Below are positions 15,394 to 20,259 of a stretch of 20,259 nt of DNA, piece after piece (position 1 is the first letter of the stretch; each line of letters opens with the position of its first letter). The translations under genes were made by a program, and so were the position numbers. The DNA comes from DATKDU01 sp035512595. GTDB lineage: Bacteria; Planctomycetota; Planctomycetia; Pirellulales; Pirellulaceae. The stretch is from NCBI GenBank assembly GCA_035512595.1, contig DATKDU010000179.1:1-20259 (forward strand). Reading direction: 5' to 3'. The notes beneath the pieces were generated by a model. That model had not been told where the DNA came from. It searched no databases and saw nothing but the letters and a program-made list of their open reading frames with translations.

Positions 15394-16977
15394 TCACTGA
15401 GCCTTTTCCAGCGCCCGCTCGATCCGCCGTAGCACCGCCTCTCGCCCCAGCAGTGACAAGCAGTCGTACAGCCCCGGGCCGACGCTCTTGCCGGTCACGG
15501 CGACGCGGACGGTGTGAATGATGTCGCCGATTTTGATTCCTTCGTCCTGTAGGAACTGCTGCATGGCGGCTTCCAGCGGCTCGTTGTCAAACGGCTCGAC
15601 CGTGGCCAGGACTTCCTTGAACTTGCAGAGCAGATCGTGCGACTGCGGCGGAGCGACCCGCTTTTGAAAATCCTTCTCGTCGTAGGCAAGCTGGTCGTCG
15701 GCCACGAAGAAAAAGTCGGCATACTGCAAAATGTCGCCGGCGACCTTCAGCCGGTCGCCGCTGGCTTCGATGATCCGCGTCAGCTTCGGGCCGACGTCGC
15801 ATGGCGCCGGCTCGCTGACCAGCCCCGCCTTCTGCAGGAAGCGGAGCATCAGCGGCACTTTCTGCTTCGTCGGCACGCGCTGCATGTGCCGGTCCTGGAA
15901 CGCCCACAGCTTCTTGGGGTCGAAGCTGGCCGGCGCTTTGGTCACCCGCTGGAGCGAAAAGTGCTGGATCATTTCCGCGCGAGAAAAGTCCTCGGTCTTG
16001 TCGTCCAGCGACCAGCCCAGCAGCATCAAATAGTTGATGACCGCGTCGGCCAGGTAGCCGACGTCCCGATAGAAATCGACGATCACCGGGTTGAACGTCT
16101 CGGCACTCACATCGCCGCGCCCGAGCCGCTGCACGATCTCAATGCCGTGGTCGTACAGCCGCTTGAACTCCTGATTCTTGAGGTACTGGGCGATCTTGCG
16201 CTTGGAGAGTTTTTGCGAGCTTCCCGGCTCGGCGACGTACGGCAGGTGGGCGTACTTCGGCAGCGTGTAACCCAGCCCCTCGGCAATGAAAATCTGCCGC
16301 GGCGTGTTGGCCAGGTGCTCGATGGCCCGAATGACGTGGGTGATTCTAAAGTCGTCGTCATCGACGACGCTGGCCAGGTGATACAGGCAGGTGCCGTCGG
16401 CCCGCTGGATGACGTGGTCCTGCTCCTTGTCCCAATCGAACTCGCAGCGGCCGCGGACCAGATCGTCAAAGATGCATTTTCCCTCGCGGTGCAACTTCAG
16501 CCGGACGACTCCCTTGCGCCCTTCGCCTTCGAATTTCGCCGCCTGCTCGTCGGACTCGGCCATCCAGCGGCGGCTGTAGAGAAACGCCCGCTTCTCCTTC
16601 TCCGCCCGCTCGCGCTCCACCTTCAGTTCTTCCGGCGTGGCATAGTCGCGATAAGCCAGCCCGCGATCGAGCAGCGCCTTCACCGCAGCCTGATAGCGAT
16701 CCCCCCGCTGCGACTGGAAATACGGTCCGTACGGGCCGCGGCTCTCTTGGCCGTCGTCGGTCGGCCCCTCATCCCAGTCAATGCCGAGCCACTTGAAGCC
16801 GTCGAGGATCGGCTGGAGGGCCTGGGCCACGTTCCGCTCGGCATCGGTGTCGTCGATCCGCAGGAGGAACTGGCCGCCGTGCTGGCGGGCGAAGAGCCAG
16901 TTGAAGAGGGCCGTGCGGACGCCGCCGATATGGAGGTAGCCGGTGGGGCTGGGAGCAAATCGCGTGCGGACAGTCAT
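15394..16977 (-). CDS. gltX: Glutamyl-tRNA synthetase
   Basis: This 527-residue class I aminoacyl-tRNA synthetase charges tRNA with glutamate. RTRFAPSPTGYLHIGGVRTA (residues 4-23) contains the HIGH-type motif HIGG, and QKLSKRK (255-261) is the KMSKS-type motif. IDDTDAERN (41-49) and GPYFQSQRGDRY fit GluRS. The ATG at 16977 places the protein start right before the catalytic motif. In-frame codons upstream to 17115 run through the terminator of DUF1559 copy 2 and are not coding. Oddities: the usual RGEEH/RGDDH of the active site reads RAIEH (217-221), and a segment of about 35 residues after KLSKRK is richer in charge than in E. coli. Only a weak ribosome binding site is seen. Confidence 0.95.
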   Translation of the reverse strand: MTVRTRFAPSPTGYLHIGGVRTALFNWLFARQHGGQFLLRIDDTDAERNVAQALQPILDGFKWLGIDWDEGPTDDGQESRGPYGPYFQSQRGDRYQAAVKALLDRGLAYRDYATPEELKVERERAEKEKRAFLYSRRWMAESDEQAAKFEGEGRKGVVRLKLHREGKCIFDDLVRGRCEFDWDKEQDHVIQRADGTCLYHLASVVDDDDFRITHVIRAIEHLANTPRQIFIAEGLGYTLPKYAHLPYVAEPGSSQKLSKRKIAQYLKNQEFKRLYDHGIEIVQRLGRGDVSAETFNPVIVDFYRDVGYLADAVINYLMLLGWSLDDKTEDFSRAEMIQHFSLQRVTKAPASFDPKKLWAFQDRHMQRVPTKQKVPLMLRFLQKAGLVSEPAPCDVGPKLTRIIEASGDRLKVAGDILQYADFFFVADDQLAYDEKDFQKRVAPPQSHDLLCKFKEVLATVEPFDNEPLEAAMQQFLQDEGIKIGDIIHTVRVAVTGKSVGPGLYDCLSLLGREAVLRRIERALEKAQ

Positions 16978-17087
16978 CGGGGTCACAGAGCGCGAGGCGT
17001 GAAATGACCCCCTGATGGTACGGTGCAGCGGGAAAGGACGAAAGGACTTATCGGTCGGCCCGGCGGAAACGAGCGCCGCCGCGTTCC

Positions 17088-17122
17088 AAAAAAAAGCCCG
17101 GCGTGAAAGGCTCACGCCGGGC
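17088..17122 (-). terminator. Intrinsic terminator after DUF1559 copy 2
   Basis: GCCCGGCGTGA (17096-17106) pairs with TCACGCCGGGC (17112-17122), with a 5-base loop. On the minus strand it is followed by eight T (the A-run at 17088-17095). It lies 39 bases after the stop of copy 2. gltX starts 110 bases further on the same strand. Confidence 0.9.
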
Positions 17123-18259
17123 GCTCTTGGCAGCTTGGTAGCAACCCAAGTTTACAGCAGGCTATTGCTGCCCGCCCCCGCTCTTCAAAGCATCTTCGAT
17201 GCTGGCGACCCCCCTCAAGGCTCCGCCATCGGCTGGCCGGTTGATGGAGACGAAGACCCCGTCGTAATCGACGCCGTCGCCGATCATCTTCACAGCGCCG
17301 TCGCCGAGCACGAACTGAGTGCCGCCGGGATGGTAGGAGCCGAACTGCCAGGCGTATTGCCGCTTGAACGCGTCCATGTTGTTGTTGAAGTTGGGCGCGC
17401 CGTACCTGGTGCCCCAGGAGACGGTCCGCGTGCCGGCAGCTCCCGTGATGGTGACGAGGTTGGGATTCCACGGAGCCCGGCCGTGGCAGCAGGTGTGTAC
17501 TCCGGCACCCCAATAGGGGCCGAAGCTCGTCGAAGTCATGCCGCGATGCCCCTGTTTGGCCTCGCCGACCATGATCGTGTTGGACGTGCCGTCCACGCAG
17601 TCCGCCAGCGTGCCGGCGCCGTCGTTGCCGAACAGACCGCGATGCACGAACGACATGACCTGCCAGCGGGCGTTGTAATCGGTGTAGTGTCCCGTAGCGA
17701 ACAGATAGTTGCTGCGGGCCACACTGTTCCGCTCGTAAAAGTTCGCGGGATTATTGGCCCCGGAGATCACGATGGGTGCTGGCATCGAATCGCTCGGGCA
17801 GGTCATGATCTCCAGCCGCTTGCTGTAGATCTCCTTGTTGGATTTTCCCGTCAGCGGATCCACATAGTCGCTGATGTTGATGCCGTTGATGAACGGCTTA
17901 CTGTACGGGTTGGAGATGCTCGAAGGAGCGTCAAACACGTACCTGTTCCACAGCGGCTCTTGCTCCATGAACGGGAGCAGCAGGATCCAACCGGTCAGGT
18001 TCGTCACGCGATGCGGCGGGTTGGTGGCCGGCAATTCTGGATTGGCCACGTTCCATCGTCCCGAGCCGATCAGTGCCGGCGGGAAGATCTTGTGGGTGTC
18101 GTGGTACGTGTGCAGCGCGACACCGATCTGCTTCAGATTGTTGCCGCATTGCATGCGGCGGGCCGCTTCGCGGGCGAACTGAACCGCCGGCAGGAGCAAG
18201 GCGACCAGGATGCCGATGATGGCGATGACCACCAGCAGCTCCACGAGCGTGAACGCTCG
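17088..18259 (-). repeat. Inverted repeat, right arm (DUF1559 copy 2 plus terminator)
   Basis: Partner of 7981-9150. The sequences outside both ends (leaders on one side, lipoprotein or gltX upstream region on the other) are unrelated. Confidence 0.85.
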
Positions 18260-18283
18260 ACGAGAAAGAATCCGAGAGCTCAT
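17162..18283 (-). CDS. DUF1559 prepilin-like protein, copy 2
   Basis: This 373-residue protein is nearly identical to copy 1 from residue 10 onward. The prepilin-like signal is RRA-FTLVELLVVIAIIG, again with Ala before Phe11, and the C-terminal H-x9-DG motif is intact (HPGGTQFVLGDG). Differences from copy 1 are scattered, for example IVISGANNPAN against IVVSAANVTTN near residue 171, and WGTRYG against VGARYG near 290. The first eight residues are unrelated in the two copies. The ATG at 18283 follows GAGGGT with a 3-base gap; upstream in-frame starts lie in the leader. No lipoprotein gene follows; the next gene is gltX. Likely an envelope or pseudopilin-like protein of unknown role. Confidence 0.95.
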   Translation of the reverse strand: MSSRILSRRAFTLVELLVVIAIIGILVALLLPAVQFAREAARRMQCGNNLKQIGVALHTYHDTHKIFPPALIGSGRWNVANPELPATNPPHRVTNLTGWILLLPFMEQEPLWNRYVFDAPSSISNPYSKPFINGINISDYVDPLTGKSNKEIYSKRLEIMTCPSDSMPAPIVISGANNPANFYERNSVARSNYLFATGHYTDYNARWQVMSFVHRGLFGNDGAGTLADCVDGTSNTIMVGEAKQGHRGMTSTSFGPYWGAGVHTCCHGRAPWNPNLVTITGAAGTRTVSWGTRYGAPNFNNNMDAFKRQYAWQFGSYHPGGTQFVLGDGAVKMIGDGVDYDGVFVSINRPADGGALRGVASIEDALKSGGGQQ

Positions 18284-18321
18284 GGGACCCTCAACGGAAA
18301 AGAATTGAGAAACAGAAAAGA

Positions 18322-18340
18322 CCTGCTGACACGCAGCAGG
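18322..18340 (-). promoter_or_regulatory. Leader hairpin of DUF1559 copy 2
   Basis: On the minus strand, CCTGCTG (18340-18334) pairs with CAGCAGG (18328-18322) across a 5-base loop and is followed by the T-rich TCTTTTCTGTTTCT. It ends 38 bases before the ATG at 18283, matching the 37-base gap at copy 1. Confidence 0.5.
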
Positions 18341-18391
18341 AAAGCTTCCTTGGTGGATGACGCCCCCGAAACTAATTCGTATCGGAAACAG

Positions 18392-18420
18392 TCTTAACAC
18401 AGACCAATCCAGAATGTCAA
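18392..18420 (-). promoter_or_regulatory. Candidate promoter of DUF1559 copy 2
   Basis: A perfect -35, TTGACA (18420-18415), is followed at 17 bases by TTAAGA, or at 18 bases by TAAGAC, both poor -10 boxes. A transcript from here would have a leader of about 100 bases containing the hairpin at 18322-18340. Confidence 0.35.
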
Positions 18421-18652
18421 GGAAAACACGGAAAAAAATTGCGCCTAAGTGGAGCGACTTTCCGGGTGAGGTCTGCCTAAAACCTGCCGCGGAGGAATCC
18501 CTGGCAAGTCAGTAGTCAATAATTTTTCACAAGTTACGATCAATAACTACTTCGCCAGCGAGCAACTTAGGACTGAAAGCATTGGCAGAAGCGCGTGATG
18601 CGCGCGGCAGGTGCGCGGCCCGTCAACCGACTCGGACGGGCCCAAGAGAAAA

Positions 18653-18676
18653 CCCGGCGTGAAGGCTCACGCCGGG
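18653..18676 (-). terminator. Terminator-like hairpin after DUF1559 copy 3
   Basis: CCCGGCGTGA (18653-18662) pairs with TCACGCCGGG (18667-18676) with the loop AGGC. It is followed on the minus strand by TTTTCTCTT. It lies 42 bases after the stop codon. The stem is the same as at copies 1 and 2, although the bases between stop codon and stem are different here. Confidence 0.8.
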
Positions 18677-18718
18677 CGATGCGATCCTGTTTGGCAATCG
18701 TCTTAAGGAGGGCAGAGC

Positions 18719-19831
18719 CTACTGGCTGCCGCCCTGCAGGGCGTCCTGAATGCTGGCAACTCCCCTGAAAAACCCGCTGTCTGCCGGCCGGCTGAGGGCG
18801 ATGAAAACGCCGTCATAGTTCACGTTATCGCCGATCATTTTCACGGAGCCGTCGCCCAGGACGAATTGCGTTCCGCCCGGATGGTAGGCGCCGAACTGCC
18901 AGGCGTACTGCCGCTTGAGCGCGTTCATGACGAGGTTGAAGTTTGGCCTGCCGTAGCGTGTGCCATTGGAGGTGGTAATCGTACCGACAGGGCCAGAGAT
19001 AGTGACGAGGCCTGGGCTCCACGGAGCCCGGCCGTGGCAGCAGGTGTGTACTCCGGCGCCCCAGTAGGGCCCGTAATGGATGGACGTTTTGCCGCGATGC
19101 CCCTGCTTCGACTCGCCGACCAGGATCGTGTTCGAGGTCCCGTCAACGCAGTCCGCCAGTGTGCCGGCGCCGTCGTTGCCGAATAAGCCGCGATGCACGA
19201 AGGATGTGTCCTTCCAGCGCGCGTTGTAGTCGGTGTAATTCCCCGTGGAGAACAAGTAGTTGCTGCGGGCCACGTCATTCGCTTCGTAGAACTGAGTGGT
19301 ATTTGGTTGGAAGAATCGAGTCGGCGCCGGCAGCGTATCGCTGGGACACGTGAGGATCTCCAGTTTCTTGCCGTAGATCTCCTTGTTATTGTTTCCCGTT
19401 TGCGGGTGAACCCATTCGCTGGACGTGATGCCGTTCAAGTACGGCTTGTTGTACGGATTGGACGTGCTCGAGGGAGCGTCCAGAACGTACTTGTTCCACA
19501 GCGGCTCCTGCTCCAGAAAGGGGAGCAATAGCACCCAGCCCGTCGTGTTGGCGACTCGATGGGGCGGGTTGGTGGCGGGGAGCTCCGGATTGGACACGTT
19601 CCATCGTCCCGAGCCGATCAATGCCGGCGGGAAGATCTTGTGGTTGTCGTGGTACGTGTGCAGCGCGACACCGATCTGCTTCAAATTGTTGCCGCATTGC
19701 ATGCGGCGGGCTGCTTCGCGGGCGAATTGAACCGCCGGCAGGAGCAAGGCGACCAGAATGCCGATGATGGCGATGACCACCAGCAACTCCACGAGCGTGA
19801 ATGCCCCACGGGAAGGAAAGCGAGTGCTCAT
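18719..19831 (-). CDS. DUF1559 prepilin-like protein, copy 3
   Basis: This 370-residue protein is a more diverged relative of copies 1 and 2. The prepilin-like signal is RGA-FTLVELLVVIAIIG, with Ala at -1 as in the others, followed by the invariant helix QFAREAARRMQCGNNLKQIG. DGTSNTILVGESKQGHRG and the C-terminal HPGGTQFVLGDG (H-x9-DG) are intact. The middle (residues about 130-200 and 275-300) differs most. The ATG at 19831 follows GAGGGT with a 3-base gap, the same context as copy 2. It is transcribed toward copy 2, with a terminator between them. No lipoprotein partner adjoins it. Confidence 0.95.
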   Translation of the reverse strand: MSTRFPSRGAFTLVELLVVIAIIGILVALLLPAVQFAREAARRMQCGNNLKQIGVALHTYHDNHKIFPPALIGSGRWNVSNPELPATNPPHRVANTTGWVLLLPFLEQEPLWNKYVLDAPSSTSNPYNKPYLNGITSSEWVHPQTGNNNKEIYGKKLEILTCPSDTLPAPTRFFQPNTTQFYEANDVARSNYLFSTGNYTDYNARWKDTSFVHRGLFGNDGAGTLADCVDGTSNTILVGESKQGHRGKTSIHYGPYWGAGVHTCCHGRAPWSPGLVTISGPVGTITTSNGTRYGRPNFNLVMNALKRQYAWQFGAYHPGGTQFVLGDGSVKMIGDNVNYDGVFIALSRPADSGFFRGVASIQDALQGGSQ

Positions 19832-19870
19832 AGGACCCTCAAGCGAAAGGGAAATTGAAGAATACCGGCA

Positions 19871-19882
19871 CTTGGCACCAAG
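19871..19882 (-). promoter_or_regulatory. Leader hairpin of DUF1559 copy 3 (weak)
   Basis: CTTGG and CCAAG form a 5-bp stem with a 2-base loop, ending 39 bases before the ATG at 19831. It is weaker than the hairpins of copies 1 and 2 but sits at the same distance, and T-rich sequence follows it. Confidence 0.3.
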
Positions 19883-19936
19883 GAGACGCCTCCAATCGTG
19901 CCAGATGGCAACCGATAATAATTCGCTCAGGAAGTA

Positions 19937-19965
19937 TTTCTATCCCTGCGAGATTCCGCTGTCAA
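19937..19965 (-). promoter_or_regulatory. Promoter of DUF1559 copy 3
   Basis: TTGACA (19965-19960), a 17-base spacer and TAGAAA (19942-19937) on the minus strand. The -35 is perfect and the -10 matches 4/6. The leader would be about 100 bases. Confidence 0.55.
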
Positions 19966-20198
19966 CTAGAAAAACGGTGTATTTTTATTGTCCTTTTGCC
20001 CTTGTAACTCCAGGAATGCGGCATTTTTCCGTTTTCTAACTCCGCCGTGTAGCACCCATTCATCCGACCGGACCTGTGTGTAAAGGGAGTAATCCATACT
20101 CGTAAATTAAACTAGTTCGTTAGCGAGCCGTTAGTGCATGGAGTACCAGCACTGCTGCCGGCTCGGCGTTCCTTCAGATTCCGCCAGACTGTCGCCGC

Positions 20199-20259
20199 TT
20201 AGTGCTGCGGTCCGCCTTCGCAGCACGTTTCGATGATGGCGTGACAGCGGCGACACTGG
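20199..20259 (-). CDS. Possible C-terminal end of a Cys-rich protein, cut by the window
   Basis: One minus-strand frame from the window edge to the TAA at 20201-20199 reads QCRRCHAIIETCCEGGPQH. It has a CxxC and a CC pair and G/C-rich third codon positions, as expected of a real gene here. At 19 codons it is only suggestive. If real, it is the tail of a metal-binding or zinc-ribbon-like protein. Confidence 0.35.
   Translation of the reverse strand, partial: QCRRCHAIIETCCEGGPQH

Larger units (their letters stand above)
18284..18718. other. AT-rich spacer between DUF1559 copies 2 and 3
   Basis: This 435-base spacer holds no gene. It contains the terminator of copy 3 (18653-18676), the candidate promoter of copy 2 (18392-18420) and its leader hairpin. 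The remainder (about 18421-18650) is AT-richer than the coding DNA and shows nothing else I can name. Confidence 0.6.
19832..20198. other. AT-rich intergenic region upstream of DUF1559 copy 3
   Basis: It holds the promoter and leader of copy 3 up to about 19965. Further right there is a direct repeat CGTTAG at 20118-20123 and 20129-20134 (11-base period), which could be a protein-binding site or chance. No gene or RNA is recognised in 19966-20198. Confidence 0.45.

Noticed and set aside
15637..17007. Long plus-strand frame opposite gltX
   Set aside because: It is low-complexity translation without domains, fully antisense to a certain synthetase gene.
16978..17115. N-terminal extension of gltX with a Tat-like SRRAFF stretch
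   Set aside because: The apparent signal is the translated terminator of DUF1559 copy 2. GluRS is cytoplasmic and starts at MTVRTRFAPSPTG.
7981..18259. Inverted repeats as ends of a transposon
   Set aside because: The arms are complete DUF1559 genes with terminators. No transposase lies between them and the enclosed genes are housekeeping.

Overview
The window looks like a stretch of chromosome from a planctomycete, probably of the Pirellulales type. This rests on protein families, not on a marker gene. There are three prepilin-like DUF1559 proteins with the H-X9-DG motif, one followed by a small carboxypeptidase-regulatory-like lipoprotein. There is also a pre-peptidase (PPC) domain protein, a ThuA-like secreted protein, a CRTAC1/ASPIC-UnbV beta-propeller with a TPR partner, a Tat-exported Gfo/Idh/MocA oxidoreductase and a SpoVG carrying a zinc ribbon. 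Coding DNA is GC-rich. The exceptions are the gene at 1591-2463 and the spacers around the DUF1559 genes at the right end. I see no rRNA, tRNA, CRISPR array, insertion sequence or phage gene.

Left part (1-6556, plus strand): the 3' part of a secreted PPC-domain protein, an AT-richer uncharacterised gene with two CxxC pairs, then a tight run of ThuA-like protein, CRTAC1 family protein and TPR protein. The last two overlap by 4 bases, so this run is probably an operon for exported or envelope proteins.

Queuosine block (6561-7688): queE (minus) and queF (plus) are divergent across a 69-base spacer whose two candidate -10 boxes overlap. They make CDG and preQ1, two steps of the same pathway.

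Middle (7689-17161): DUF1559 copy 1 and its lipoprotein (plus) face a long minus-strand series: gltX, a polytopic membrane protein, a Gfo/Idh/MocA oxidoreductase, two small membrane proteins, ispE and spoVG. The ispE-spoVG pair has a strong-looking sigma70-type promoter (11513-11540) and echoes the ispE...spoVG neighbourhood of Bacillus.

Right part (17088-20259): DUF1559 copies 2 and 3 lie in tandem on the minus strand, followed by an intergenic stretch and the possible tail of a Cys-rich protein at the window edge. Copies 1 and 2 form a nearly identical inverted repeat of about 1.16 kb around an approximately 7.9-kb housekeeping segment.

The most interesting signal is the shared non-coding architecture of the three DUF1559 genes. 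Each has a leader hairpin ending 37-39 bases before the start codon. Each also has the same terminator-like stem 37-42 bases after the stop codon, even where the sequence between has diverged.
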